In this document: positions 28,903 to 37,702 of the stretch, one piece after another
How the letters are laid out: every line of letters starts with the position of its first letter
Position numbering within the stretch: the first letter of the stretch is position 1
Origin: Tessaracoccus caeni
Lineage (GTDB): Bacteria; Actinomycetota; Actinomycetes; Propionibacteriales; Propionibacteriaceae
DNA: 54,535 nucleotides
Direction: 5' to 3'
Assembly: GCF_029211185.1 (NCBI RefSeq)
Contig: NZ_JARGDO010000024.1
Location: 1-54,535 of the forward strand
Made by a program: the position numbers and the translations under genes
Notes under the pieces: generated by a model
What the model saw: only the letters and a program-made list of their open reading frames with translations
The model's database searches: none
Told to the model about the DNA's origin: nothing

Positions 28903-29325
28903 TCAGGTCAGCAGGTTCCAACCGAGGTATCGGGCGGCCTTGCGGTCGAAGGTGACGACTTCATCGATGCTGAACTGCTCGTAGGTGCCGTGGATGAGGG
29001 CGTCTGCGAAATCGGCTCCGGCCTCCGCAAGCTCCAGTGCTCGTACTGCGCCTTCTCCATCATCGAACTCCAGCACCTCGATCTCCACAAGCAGCCGGAT
29101 TGCTGCGAGGCAGGCGGCTTTCGGGAGCCCCTTCCCTCGTGAAAGGGTCCAGTAGACCTCTGCCAAGGTCACCGATGTGATGAATCCCAGTCGTTGCGGG
29201 GATAGGTCTCGAAACACCCGACGAGCGATCTCCGCTTGTTCAGCGTCGTCGTCGAGCATGACCCGCAGGATGACATTGGTGTCGAGGCCGATCAATCCGT
29301 CACGAGAAGGAAGGACCGGCGTCAC
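28903..29325 (-). CDS. PIN-domain ribonuclease toxin (VapC-like)
   Basis: A 140-residue PIN protein, the toxin of a type II toxin-antitoxin pair. The acidic residues of the metal site are visible: Asp in LIGLDTNVILR (about 14), Glu in TLAEVYW (about 57), Asp in GADFADALI (about 108) and Asp in VVTFDRKAARYL (about 126). Known VapC toxins cut tRNA or rRNA. Its GTG start overlaps the antitoxin stop (GTGA), the usual coupled antitoxin-first order. The gene converges with the kinase-Nudix gene. Confidence 0.88.
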   Translation of the reverse strand: MTPVLPSRDGLIGLDTNVILRVMLDDDAEQAEIARRVFRDLSPQRLGFITSVTLAEVYWTLSRGKGLPKAACLAAIRLLVEIEVLEFDDGEGAVRALELAEAGADFADALIHGTYEQFSIDEVVTFDRKAARYLGWNLLT

Positions 29326-29582
29326 GAGAACCCACCCATGCCGCTCGCGGCAGCACCTTCCGCGATGCTCTCGTTCATGTCCTCGATGGTCATCGTGGGT
29401 GCGTCGGGGTCGTGGAAGATCCCGAAGAGGTCTTCGACGCTTCGGTTCCGGGGAACGATCGCCGCCCGACGTCCGCCGAGTGGTACGAAGGCGATCTTGT
29501 CTCCGGTTTTGAGCCCCAGGAGTTCTCGGATCTCCTTGGGTACCGTGACCTGCCCTTTCGAGGTCATCGTGGTGGTGGACAT
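29322..29582 (-). CDS. AbrB/MazE-type antitoxin
   Basis: An 86-residue swapped-hairpin DNA-binding protein: TMTSKGQVTVPKEIRELLGL and GDKIAFVPLGGRRAAIVP are the two halves of the AbrB barrel (about 5-50). The C-terminal 35 residues, rich in Asp, Met and Glu, would bind and block the PIN toxin. Such antitoxins usually repress their own operon. gaggaggagc precedes the ATG. Confidence 0.88.
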   Translation of the reverse strand: MSTTTMTSKGQVTVPKEIRELLGLKTGDKIAFVPLGGRRAAIVPRNRSVEDLFGIFHDPDAPTMTIEDMNESIAEGAAASGMGGFS

Positions 29583-29659
29583 GAGCAGCTCCTCCTCTTG
29601 CCGCTCCAGCTTACCTTCGGGTAGGACGTCGGAAAAAGAGGGAAAAGTAAGGGAAGCGC

Positions 29660-29705
29660 TAACCGCTTGCTAAACCACCGAAGTCGGTGGTTTAGCAAGC
29701 GGTTA
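29660..29705. terminator. 21-bp perfect hairpin after hemQ
   Basis: Perfect 21-bp arms (29660-29680 and 29685-29705) with the loop aagt. In the minus direction it begins 18 nt beyond the hemQ stop and is followed by a pyrimidine-rich run (cttcccttacttttccc), so it is a likely terminator of hemA-hemH-hemQ. It also lies upstream of the toxin-antitoxin promoter. Confidence 0.75.
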
Positions 29706-29722
29706 AGCCGAACCCCGGAGGG

Positions 29723-30439
29723 TCAGGAGAAGGTGGGCTGGCGCGAGATCCATTCGGACAGCTCGACGCGGGGGCCGGTGAAGAACGGGGTCTCCTCGCG
29801 GACGTGGAGGCGAGCCTCGACGCCGCGCTGGTGGCGCATCGCGTCGGTGAGACGGTGCAGCTCGTCGGCTTCGAAGGCCAGGATCCACTCGTAGTCGCCG
29901 AGGGCGAAGGAGGACAGCGTCGAGGCGATCACATCGGGGTATTCGCGGCCGGCCATGCCATGCTCGTAGAGCATCTTGGAGCGGTGGTCGTTGTCCAGGT
30001 AATACCAGTCGTAGCTGCGTACGAACGGGTAGACGGTCAGCCAGGGGCGCGGCGCGAAGCCGGCGAAGCAGCTGGGCACGTGGGTGCGGTTGAACTCGGC
30101 GGGACGATGCACGCCCATCACCGACCACACGGGATCCAGCGTGATACCCAGCTCGGTCTTGCGGAAGGCGTGGTAGCCGGCCTGCAGGGTGGCGGGGTCG
30201 TTGGCCAGGGTCCAGACCATCAGGTCGGCGTCGGCGCGGAAACCGCCGACGTCGTACCAGCCGCGTACCGTGACACCGGCATCGACGACGCGCTGTTCGA
30301 TCGACGTGGCGTCCAGGGTGGCGTCGAGCAGCGTCGGGGTGGCGAACACCGAGTACATCGCGTACAGCGGCTGCGCGTTGATAGCCTCCAGATCGACGTC
30401 CTGCTGGTCGCGTTCGTCGCGACCGGGATGCTTGACCAT
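29723..30439 (-). CDS. hemQ: Coproheme decarboxylase HemQ (ChdC)
   Basis: A 238-residue chlorite-dismutase-family protein that removes two carboxyl groups from coproheme to give haem b, the last step of the coproporphyrin-dependent route. Visible motifs: MYSVFATP, GFRADADLMVWTLAND, GVHRPAEFNRTHVPSCFAG, YPFVRSYDWYYL with the catalytic-type Tyr, and the proximal-His region YEHGMAGREYPDV. The ribosome site aaggact precedes ATG. It lies 18 nt after hemH. Confidence 0.94.
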   Translation of the reverse strand: MVKHPGRDERDQQDVDLEAINAQPLYAMYSVFATPTLLDATLDATSIEQRVVDAGVTVRGWYDVGGFRADADLMVWTLANDPATLQAGYHAFRKTELGITLDPVWSVMGVHRPAEFNRTHVPSCFAGFAPRPWLTVYPFVRSYDWYYLDNDHRSKMLYEHGMAGREYPDVIASTLSSFALGDYEWILAFEADELHRLTDAMRHQRGVEARLHVREETPFFTGPRVELSEWISRQPTFS

Positions 30440-30457
30440 GTCTCAGTCCTTCTTCGG

Positions 30458-31492
30458 TTAGTGGGAGGGGCGGGGCAGGCAGTGTCCTGTCGCGGTGCAG
30501 CTGAACTCTGGGTGATCGAGCTCCCCGCGTGCGACGGCGGCCATCTCCAGCAGCTTGTCGGCCAGCATGGCGATGAATCCGGGGTCGGTGCCCACGGTCG
30601 CGGCGCGCAGATAGGGCAGGCCGTGTTCGGCGGCGGTCTCCTTGGCCTGGGTGTCCAGGTCGTAGGCAACCTCCATGTGGTCGGAGATGAAGCCGATCGG
30701 CACCGCGACGACGCCAAGACCCGCGGGCAGCTCTTCCATCCGGTCGTTCACGTCGGGCTCGAGCCACGGGATGTGCGGCGCGCCGGACCGAGAACAGTAG
30801 GTGAGTTCCCAATCGAGGTGCTCGCCCAGCTCAGCCTCGGCCAGGTCGACGACGCGGCCGGCGATGCGCATCGTCATCGCGTCGTAGCGCAGCTCCGGAT
30901 CGCCCGGACCCGAGCAGGCATTCATGGCGGTGGGGATCGAGTGGGTGACGAAAAGCACCTTCACGGGCGCCGAGCCGATCTGCTCGCGCAGCTTCCGCAC
31001 GCCGTCGACGGTGACCCGCGTCTGCGCGGCGACGAAGGCCTCCGTCTCGGCGAAGGGGCCGAGCTTGTCGAAGCGGATCGCGCCGCCGGCCTCTTCCTCA
31101 GCCTTGGCCAGATCCTCGTCGTACTGACGGCAACTGGAGTAGGAGCGATACGCGGAGGTGGGCAGCGCCAGCACGCGGGTGTGCCCGTCGTCGATGAGCT
31201 GCTGGACGGTCTCGGTGAAGAACGGATGCCAGTTGCGGTTGCCGATCACGATTGGCGCCTCGACGCCTCGGCGTGCGAGTTCGTCGCGGACGGCGGCCAT
31301 CAAGGCGGCGTTCAACTCGTTGATGGGGGAGCGCCCGCCGAAGAGCATGTAGTGCTGTGAGACCTCCATCAGCCGCTCGTCGGGGATGCCCCGGCCGGCG
31401 GTGGCATTGCGCATGAACGGCAGCACGTCGGCAGGCTGATCGGGGCCGCCGTAGGACGCGAACATCACGGCGGTGTAGGGAGCGAGGCTCAC
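30458..31492 (-). CDS. hemH: Coproporphyrin ferrochelatase
   Basis: A 344-residue chelatase that inserts iron into coproporphyrin III (the actinobacterial substrate). It has FASYGGPDQPADVLPFM at the N-terminus, LFGGRSPINELN, LALPTSAYRSYSS and the metal-site His in VLFVTHSIPTAMN (about residue 185). Its GTG start overlaps the hemA stop by 4 nt, and the hemQ gene follows closely, matching the order of reactions. Confidence 0.94.
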   Translation of the reverse strand: MSLAPYTAVMFASYGGPDQPADVLPFMRNATAGRGIPDERLMEVSQHYMLFGGRSPINELNAALMAAVRDELARRGVEAPIVIGNRNWHPFFTETVQQLIDDGHTRVLALPTSAYRSYSSCRQYDEDLAKAEEEAGGAIRFDKLGPFAETEAFVAAQTRVTVDGVRKLREQIGSAPVKVLFVTHSIPTAMNACSGPGDPELRYDAMTMRIAGRVVDLAEAELGEHLDWELTYCSRSGAPHIPWLEPDVNDRMEELPAGLGVVAVPIGFISDHMEVAYDLDTQAKETAAEHGLPYLRAATVGTDPGFIAMLADKLLEMAAVARGELDHPEFSCTATGHCLPRPSH

Positions 31493-32766
31493 ACGGCCTC
31501 CTCATGGACCTGCGGATGGATCGCGAGGTCGCTGACGCGAAGCCCGGTGACGGGGCATTCGCACTTCTCGAGCGGCTTGCGCGGATGCGGCACCGCGATG
31601 CCGTACAACTCCGCCATCGCCTCGAGGTAGGCCTCGGTGCGACCCTCCTCGGCGGCGAGCCGCGCGCGCGACGACGGGACGTGCAGGAGCCGGGTGGCGA
31701 GGCGGCGGAGCGCGCGGGTGGCGTCGTCGTGGGTGAGGTCGCGGCTGGGAAGGCGCTGGACCTCGTCCTCCACCAAGGCCATCACCGTCTCGCGCAGGCT
31801 CACGACCGCAGGATCGACGACGCGGGAGCGCAGCTTGGTGAGCGCCTCCGCCACGCCCGCCTCGACGAGGAGCTCGGCGCTGGCGGTATCGGCGGCCCAT
31901 TCGGGCTGCACGGCGTCCTGCACGGCGGAAAGATCGACGAGCGTCACGCCGGGGAGTTCGGCCACCGCGGGGTCGACGTCGCGGATAAGAGAGAGATCCA
32001 GCAGACGCAGGTCGCGTCCGAGCGCAGCGACGGCTTGGCGAGTCACCGCGAAGCCTCCGTGGCCGCGGCAGGTGACGACGAGGGTGGCACCGGCGAGGGC
32101 GCCGTGGAAGCACTCGGCGTGGCTCAGCTCATGGGTCTCGGCGAACTCGGCTCCGCGGCCGCTCGACGAGTGCACGGTGATGTGCCGTACGCCTCGGGCT
32201 CGGAGTGCCGCGATCACCGCGCCGGCATAGGATCCGGTTCCGACGAGCAGAACGCGTTCGCTTTCCCAGTCGTCGATATGCAGCCGGTCGAGCCCGACGC
32301 TCACCACGGAACGGCCGGCGGCTTCGAGTCCGGTGTGATTGGCGACCTTGCGCGACGTGCGCAGGGCTTCTTCGATGACGATGGTGAGCAGGAGCGACGT
32401 GTGACCTCCGGCCTTGGCGTCCTGCAGCGCGCGCTTCAACTGACCTGCGATCTCGCGTTCGCCGATGACCATCGAGTCGAGGCCCGACGCGACCCGGAAC
32501 AGATGGACCAGTGCCTTCTCACCGAGGAACGTCTGCCACATCGGCGGCACGTCGAAATGCTGGTTGACAAGGGATCGCAGCTCGTTGTGGGGTCGATCGC
32601 TGTCGAACATCACCTCGACGCGGTTGCAGGTGCGCAGCACGACGGCGCCGCGCACTTGGGGGGCGGAACTGAGCCACGCCTGCGCGTCCACGAGGGCAAT
32701 GCTGGCTCGTTCGACCTCCGGCAGCCCATGCCGGTCGTGCTGGATGGAAAAAACCGAGAAAGTCAC
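31489..32766 (-). CDS. hemA: Glutamyl-tRNA reductase
   Basis: A 425-residue enzyme reducing glutamyl-tRNA to glutamate-1-semialdehyde, the committed step of C5-type tetrapyrrole synthesis. The catalytic cysteine lies in VLRTCNRVEVMF (about residue 48), FRVASGLDSMVIGE and EIAGQLKRAL form the central part, and the NADPH-binding domain has RVLLVGTGSYAGAVI. The GTG start at 32766 is 49 nt from the divergent hemE. The C-terminal dimerisation helices are present. Confidence 0.93.
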   Translation of the reverse strand: MTFSVFSIQHDRHGLPEVERASIALVDAQAWLSSAPQVRGAVVLRTCNRVEVMFDSDRPHNELRSLVNQHFDVPPMWQTFLGEKALVHLFRVASGLDSMVIGEREIAGQLKRALQDAKAGGHTSLLLTIVIEEALRTSRKVANHTGLEAAGRSVVSVGLDRLHIDDWESERVLLVGTGSYAGAVIAALRARGVRHITVHSSSGRGAEFAETHELSHAECFHGALAGATLVVTCRGHGGFAVTRQAVAALGRDLRLLDLSLIRDVDPAVAELPGVTLVDLSAVQDAVQPEWAADTASAELLVEAGVAEALTKLRSRVVDPAVVSLRETVMALVEDEVQRLPSRDLTHDDATRALRRLATRLLHVPSSRARLAAEEGRTEAYLEAMAELYGIAVPHPRKPLEKCECPVTGLRVSDLAIHPQVHEEAV

Positions 32767-32802
32767 AGTGGGGCCTATTCAACCACCATCCCGGGAATAG
32801 GG

Positions 32803-32808
32803 CAGAAT
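32803..32808 (+). promoter_or_regulatory. Leaderless-type -10 box (CAGAAT) for the hemE operon
   Basis: CAGAAT lies exactly 7 nt before GTG 32816. The 49-bp hemA-hemE gap must contain both divergent promoters, so they could interfere or share regulation. Confidence 0.5.
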
Positions 32809-32815
32809 CTATGGG

Positions 32816-33838
32816 GTGAATGTCGCACCTGTTCCTCCGTTGTTGTCTGCACTGAGTGGCGAGCGGAGTGATCGGCTGCCGGTGTGGTTCATGCGGCAGG
32901 CCGGGCGCTCGCTCCCGGAGTACCGCCAGGCCAGGGGAGAGACGGGCATTCTCGACGCGTGCCTGATCCCCGAGATGGCCGCCGAGATCACGCTCCAGCC
33001 GGTGCGCAGGCACGGCGTCGATGCCGCCATCTTCTTCTCCGACATCATGACGCCGCTGAAGTTGGCCGGCGTCGACCTCGACATCGTCTCCGGCATCGGA
33101 CCGGTCATCGCCAACCCCGTGCGCAGCGCTGCGGACGTGGCGGCGCTCACCGAACATCGGATCGTCGACCTGTCGCCCATCACCGAAGCCGTGAGGCTGA
33201 CCGTCGCCGAGTTAGGGGATGCGACGCCGCTGATCGGGTTCGCAGGGGCCCCCTTCACGCTCGCCGCCTACCTCGTCGAGGGACGCGGCTCGCGCGACCA
33301 TCTGGCGGCCCGCACGCTGATGCACTCTGATCCGCCCGCGTGGGACAAGCTGCTGGCGTGGTGTGCGTCGATCTCCGCCGAGTTCTTGACGGCGCAGGTC
33401 GACGCCGGCGCCCGAGCGGTGCAGCTCTTCGACTCCTGGGCCGGATCGCTGTCGCGCACCGACTACGTCGATCACGTGGCGCCCTACTCGGCTGTGGCGC
33501 TGGCCGCCGTCGAGGGTCGGGTTCCTCGGCTGCACTTCGGGGTCGGCACCGGTCATCTGCTGGCCGACATGGCACGGTGCGGGGTGGAGGCGCTGGGCGT
33601 CGACTATCGCACCCCGCTCGACGAGGCCGCACGGCTCGTTCCCGGTAAGCCGCTGCAGGGCAACATCGATCCGGCGATGCTCGCCGCGGGATGGACCCCC
33701 CTGGAGGCACACGTGCGCGACGTGGTGCGACGAGGCCGCGCCGCCCCGGCGCACATCGTCAATCTCGGCCATGGGGTGCCCCCGACCACCGATCCGGGGG
33801 TGCTCACCGATCTCGTGGCCCTCGTCCACGAGCTGTGA
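32816..33838 (+). CDS. hemE: Uroporphyrinogen decarboxylase
   Basis: A 340-residue enzyme converting uroporphyrinogen III to coproporphyrinogen III. Signature 1, PVWFMRQAGRSLPEYR (about 22-37), carries the substrate-binding Arg. The catalytic Asp region is AAIFFSDIMTPL (about 73-84), followed by GFAGAPFTLAAYLVEG and FDSWAGSLS. It heads the operon hemE-hemY-hemCD-hemB-hemL, whose genes overlap by 4 nt each. Confidence 0.95.
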   Translation: MNVAPVPPLLSALSGERSDRLPVWFMRQAGRSLPEYRQARGETGILDACLIPEMAAEITLQPVRRHGVDAAIFFSDIMTPLKLAGVDLDIVSGIGPVIANPVRSAADVAALTEHRIVDLSPITEAVRLTVAELGDATPLIGFAGAPFTLAAYLVEGRGSRDHLAARTLMHSDPPAWDKLLAWCASISAEFLTAQVDAGARAVQLFDSWAGSLSRTDYVDHVAPYSAVALAAVEGRVPRLHFGVGTGHLLADMARCGVEALGVDYRTPLDEAARLVPGKPLQGNIDPAMLAAGWTPLEAHVRDVVRRGRAAPAHIVNLGHGVPPTTDPGVLTDLVALVHEL

Positions 33839-35118
33839 ACGCGGTCGTCATCGGCGGAGGTCTGGCCGGCCTCGTCGCTGCGCGTGAGCTGCTGCGACAG
33901 GGGTATCGCGTGACGCTGTGCGAGGCCTCACCGCACCTCGGTGGGATGATCGCTCGCTCCAACGTCGGAGGCATCACGGTCGACTCCGGCGCCGAGGCCT
34001 TCGCCACCCGCATCCCGGCGGCGCGCGAGCTGTGCGCGGAGCTGGGGCTCGAGACCGCTGCCCCTGCCGGCAGCCCTCACATCTGGTGGCCGGAGGGCAT
34101 CGTCTCGATGGCCGAAGGGGTGCTCGGTATCCCCGCGGGACTGGACGACCCCGCGCTCAAAGGCCTGACCAGCGACGAGCTCGCCGAGGCGCGTCGAGAC
34201 CTGGAGATGGATCCTCGGGTCGGTGCGGACGCGGTCAGCGTCGCCGACCTTGTGGAGGCTCGGATGGGCCGGGCCGCCGTCGACAAGCTCGTGGGCCCCG
34301 TCGCCCGGGGCGTCTACGCGTCCGACCCGTCCTCCATGGCGCTCGCGCAGTTCGCGCCCGGACTCAAGGAGGCGGTCCTCTCGCAAGGGAGCCTGCTGGG
34401 CGCCGTGGCGAGGCTGCGACGCCCCGGGACGGCTGCGGTGGAGCAGCCTGTTGGCGGCATGTTCCGGTTGATCGACGCCCTCGAGGCCGACGTGCGTGCC
34501 CGAGGCGGCCACATCCGCACCATCACTCCGATCTCGACGATTCGTCACCTGGGCGTGGAGTTCGTCGTCACCGCCGGAGACGTGGAGCTGCGCGTCGACC
34601 GCGTCGTGATCGCCACCGAGGCGGTGCCCGCGGTGTCGTTGCTCGGGCAGCTCGGCGTCCACGTGAACCCGCCGTCGGTGCATCTGGCTCGGCAGACCCT
34701 GCTGGCCGTGCGCCACCCGGCAGTCAGCGATGGACGCGTCGGATCCGGTCTCCTCATGGGGCAGTCGTCGCCGCACATCGCGGCCAAGGCGATGACGCAT
34801 TACTCCACAAAATGGCCTTGGGCCACGGCGGACGGCGTCCAGGTGCTGCGGGTGTCCTATCCCACCGAGGTCATACCGACGCGCGACCAGGCGTTGCGGG
34901 ACGTGTCGACCTTCCTCGGTCAGCGGATCCCGATGTCGAGCGTGCACGGCTTCGCGGCCAAGGATTGGCCGGCCATGCCGGCCCGGATCGCCCCCACCCA
35001 GCGCGCCCGGATCGGCGAGCAACTGGCTGGGCTTTCGGGTGTTCACGTCTTCGGGGCGTGGCTCGACGGCAACGGCATCTCCCCGATCGTGGCTGCGGTC
35101 AGGCAGGCCCTGGCATGA
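33835..35118 (+). CDS. hemY: Coproporphyrinogen III oxidase (HemY/CgoX type)
   Basis: A 427-residue FAD enzyme. It begins with the dinucleotide fold AVVIGGGLAGLVAARELL and continues with GGMIARSNVGGITVDSGAEAFA, the HemY-type motif; the final FAD segment is GVHVFGAWLDGNGISPIV. In actinobacteria this enzyme oxidises coproporphyrinogen III, matching HemQ and HemH here. The frame is open further upstream, but GTG 33835, which overlaps the hemE stop (GTGA), is the correct start by alignment. Confidence 0.93.
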   Translation: MNAVVIGGGLAGLVAARELLRQGYRVTLCEASPHLGGMIARSNVGGITVDSGAEAFATRIPAARELCAELGLETAAPAGSPHIWWPEGIVSMAEGVLGIPAGLDDPALKGLTSDELAEARRDLEMDPRVGADAVSVADLVEARMGRAAVDKLVGPVARGVYASDPSSMALAQFAPGLKEAVLSQGSLLGAVARLRRPGTAAVEQPVGGMFRLIDALEADVRARGGHIRTITPISTIRHLGVEFVVTAGDVELRVDRVVIATEAVPAVSLLGQLGVHVNPPSVHLARQTLLAVRHPAVSDGRVGSGLLMGQSSPHIAAKAMTHYSTKWPWATADGVQVLRVSYPTEVIPTRDQALRDVSTFLGQRIPMSSVHGFAAKDWPAMPARIAPTQRARIGEQLAGLSGVHVFGAWLDGNGISPIVAAVRQALA

Positions 35119-36743
35119 GGTTGGGTACGCGGGGGTCGGCGCTGGCCGTGACGCAGTCGGAGTTGGTGGCCGACGCGCTGCGGGCTCGGGGCCACGTCGT
35201 CGAGTTGGTCCGGGTCAAGACCGAGGGCGACGTCGAGCGCGGCTCGTTGACCGCTCTCGGCAGCCTCGGCGTCTTCGCCGCTGCGTTGCGCACCCGGCTT
35301 CTCGCCGGCGATGTCGACTTCGCGGTGCACTCGTTGAAGGATCTGCCCGTCGCAGGGGTGCCGGGGCTGGTGATCGCCGCGCTTCCTGCGCGCGCCGATC
35401 ACCGGGACGCGCTGTGTGCCCGCGACGGCCTGACGCTGCGCGAGCTGCCTGCCGGTGCGCGGGTGGGAACGGGGTCGCCGAGGCGGGTGTCCCAGCTGCG
35501 GGCGATGCGGCCCGACCTCGCCTACGTCGACGTGCGCGGCAACCTCGGCACGCGGCTGGCGCGCGTCTCCTCCGGAGATCTGGACGCCGTCGTATTGGCC
35601 GCGGCCGGACTGGAACGCCTCGGCCTGGCCGACTGGATCACGGATCACCTGGACATCCTGCCGGCGCCTGGCCAAGGCGCGCTGGCGGTGGAATGCCGGG
35701 CTGACGACCCCGCGATGATCGAGATCCTGGCCGCGTTGGACGATCCGCAGACCCGGCTGGCGGTGGAGGCGGAGCGGGCGACCCTCGCCGGCCTCGGCGG
35801 AGGCTGTGCCGCACCGATCGCCGCGCTCGCCGCCGCCGGACGGCTCGAGGCAGCGGTCTTCGCGACTGACGGAACGGCTGAAGTGCGCGCCGTCGTCGAG
35901 CTCGCACCGGGCGCGGGTGATGCGGTGGTGGCGGAACTGCTGGCTGCGGGTGCGGGTGAGGTGACGGAGCTGACGGCCTCGCGCCCGTCCCGCCTGAGGG
36001 AACTGCACGACGACAGCTCGTTGTGGGGCGGTACCGCCGTGCTGGCTGGGGTGCGCGTACTTCTTCCCCGGCCGGAAGGCCGCCTGGCCGACGCGCTACG
36101 CGGCGCGGGTGCCGAGGTGGTGGCAGTTCCGCTGCAGCGCCGGGTGCCGCTGGAGGCGTCGCTGGATCTCGACGCCGAGTGGGTGGCCGTCACCTCTGCC
36201 GCCACCGTCGAGGAACTGGAGCGACGAGGCGAGCGGATCCCCGATGGCGTGCGGATCGCCGCTGTGGGCCAGGCGACGGCCGAGGCTTTGCGGGCCGCTG
36301 GCTATGTCGTCGACCTGATTCCGGAAGGACGATCCAGCGCCGCCGATCTGGTTGCGGCATTTCCCGGGGGATCCGGACGCGTGGTGATCCCGGGGTCGGC
36401 GCTGTCGTCGCCCGTGTTGGCCGACGGCCTGCGCGCGAAGGGGTACCGGGTTGATACGGTGCCCATCTACACGGTGGAGCCGATCGAGGCCGCTCCCGAG
36501 GCGGTCGCCGCGGACTGGGCCGATGGCCATTTCGACGTGGTGGCGGTGACATCCGGCTCGATCGGCCGCGCCGTGGCAGAGTTGCTGGGTTGGCGTGATG
36601 ACGTCCGCGTGGTCGCCTTCGGTGCGCCGAGTGCGGAGGCACTGCGTCGGCAGGGCGTGCCGGTGGCCCAGGTGGCCGGCAGCCAAGATGGAGAAGGGCT
36701 GGTCGCCGCGGTGGCGGAGGCCATGAGAGGAGAACAGGGATGA
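35115..36743 (+). CDS. hemC: Hydroxymethylbilane synthase-uroporphyrinogen III synthase fusion, canonical copy
   Basis: A 542-residue two-enzyme chain. The HemC part (about 1-300) polymerises porphobilinogen: LGTRGSALAV, catalytic Asp76 in HSLKDLP, VDVRGNLGTRL with Arg141, DILPAPGQGALAVECR, and the cofactor cysteine Cys231 in GGGCAAPI. The HemD part (about 310-542; VLLPRPEGRLADALR, VTSAATVEELERRG, IPGSALSSPVLADGLRAKGY) closes the ring. All key HemC residues are present, so this copy should supply uroporphyrinogen III for haem and, if made, cobalamin. ATG 35115 overlaps the hemY stop; the longer open frame from 33918 is out of frame with hemY and spurious. Confidence 0.94.
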   Translation: MRLGTRGSALAVTQSELVADALRARGHVVELVRVKTEGDVERGSLTALGSLGVFAAALRTRLLAGDVDFAVHSLKDLPVAGVPGLVIAALPARADHRDALCARDGLTLRELPAGARVGTGSPRRVSQLRAMRPDLAYVDVRGNLGTRLARVSSGDLDAVVLAAAGLERLGLADWITDHLDILPAPGQGALAVECRADDPAMIEILAALDDPQTRLAVEAERATLAGLGGGCAAPIAALAAAGRLEAAVFATDGTAEVRAVVELAPGAGDAVVAELLAAGAGEVTELTASRPSRLRELHDDSSLWGGTAVLAGVRVLLPRPEGRLADALRGAGAEVVAVPLQRRVPLEASLDLDAEWVAVTSAATVEELERRGERIPDGVRIAAVGQATAEALRAAGYVVDLIPEGRSSAADLVAAFPGGSGRVVIPGSALSSPVLADGLRAKGYRVDTVPIYTVEPIEAAPEAVAADWADGHFDVVAVTSGSIGRAVAELLGWRDDVRVVAFGAPSAEALRRQGVPVAQVAGSQDGEGLVAAVAEAMRGEQG

Positions 36744-37702
36744 TCCGACCGAGACGTCTGCGCACGACCCCGGCCATGCGCCGCCTGGTGCGGGAGACCG
36801 AGGTTCGACCGAGTCAGCTCGTTCTTCCCGTCTTCGTCGGCGAGGACAGCGTGCCGATCGGCTCGATGCCCGGCGTGCGTCGACACGATCTCGACGGCAT
36901 CCGGCGCGTCGCCGCGTCCGTGGCAGAGGCGGGTCTGGGCGGGATCATGCTGTTCGGCGTGCCCGAGGACGACGAGAAGGACGACGAGGGCTCAGTCGGT
37001 TGGGACGTCGACGGCATCCTGCAGCGCGGACTGCGTGCCGTGCGTGCCGAGGTGGGCGATGCGACCGTCGTGATGGCGGACACCTGCCTGGACGAGTTCA
37101 CCAGCCACGGTCATTGCGGCGTGCTGGACGCCGCCGGCCGCGTCGACAACGACGCCACGCTCGAGCGCTATGCGGCGATGGCCGTGGCCCAGGCCGCAGC
37201 CGGCGCCCACGTCGTCTCGCCCTCCGGCATGATGGACGGCCAGGTTCGGGCCATTCGGGATGCTCTCGACGCCGCGGGCCACCAGGAGACGGCGATCCTC
37301 GCCTACTCGGCGAAGTACGCCTCGGCCTTCTACGGCCCCTTCCGGGAGGCCGTCGCCTCGTCGCTGCAGGGAGACCGGCGCAGCTATCAGCAGGATCCGG
37401 CCAACCGCCGCGAGGGGCTCCGCGAAGCCGAGCTGGACCTCGCTGAGGGCGCCGACATGGTGATGGTCAAGCCCGCCGGCTACTACCTCGACGTGCTCGC
37501 TGACGTGGCCGCGTCGTCGCCGGTTCCGGTGGCGGCCTATCAGGTCTCGGGCGAGTACTCGATGATCGAGGCTGCCGCGGCCAACGGTTGGCTGGATCGC
37601 CGCCGGGCGATTGAGGAGTCGGTCACCGGCATCGTGCGCGCGGGCGCCGACATCGTGCTGACCTATTGGGCATTGGAGCTAGCGGGGTGGATCACCAAGT
37701 GA
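36740..37702 (+). CDS. hemB: Delta-aminolevulinic acid dehydratase (porphobilinogen synthase)
   Basis: A 320-residue enzyme joining two ALA molecules. Schiff-base lysines are in [15 protein letters not shown] (about 192) and [13 protein letters not shown] (about 245). The active-site metal loop reads [14 protein letters not shown]: two of the three usual zinc cysteines remain, with Asp in the middle position, a mixed Zn/Mg-type site. The start overlaps the preceding fusion gene (ATGA) and the end overlaps hemL. Confidence 0.95.
   Translation: MIRPRRLRTTPAMRRLVRETEVRPSQLVLPVFVGEDSVPIGSMPGVRRHDLDGIRRVAASVAEAGLGGIMLFGVPEDDEKDDEGSVGWDVDGILQRGLRAVRAEVGDATVVMADTCLDEFTSHGHCGVLDAAGRVDNDATLERYAAMAVAQAAAGAHVVSPSGMMDGQVRAIRDALDAAGHQETAILAYSAKYASAFYGPFREAVASSLQGDRRSYQQDPANRREGLREAELDLAEGADMVMVKPAGYYLDVLADVAASSPVPVAAYQVSGEYSMIEAAAANGWLDRRRAIEESVTGIVRAGADIVLTYWALELAGWITK

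Noticed and set aside
29804..31360. 518-codon plus-strand frame across hemQ and hemH
   Set aside because: Gly/Val/His-rich antisense product of two clear haem genes, typical of GC-rich DNA.
33918..35114. Long upstream extension of the first HemC-HemD frame
   Set aside because: It overlaps hemY in another frame and is Arg-rich; HemC homology begins exactly at ATG 35115, which overlaps the hemY stop.
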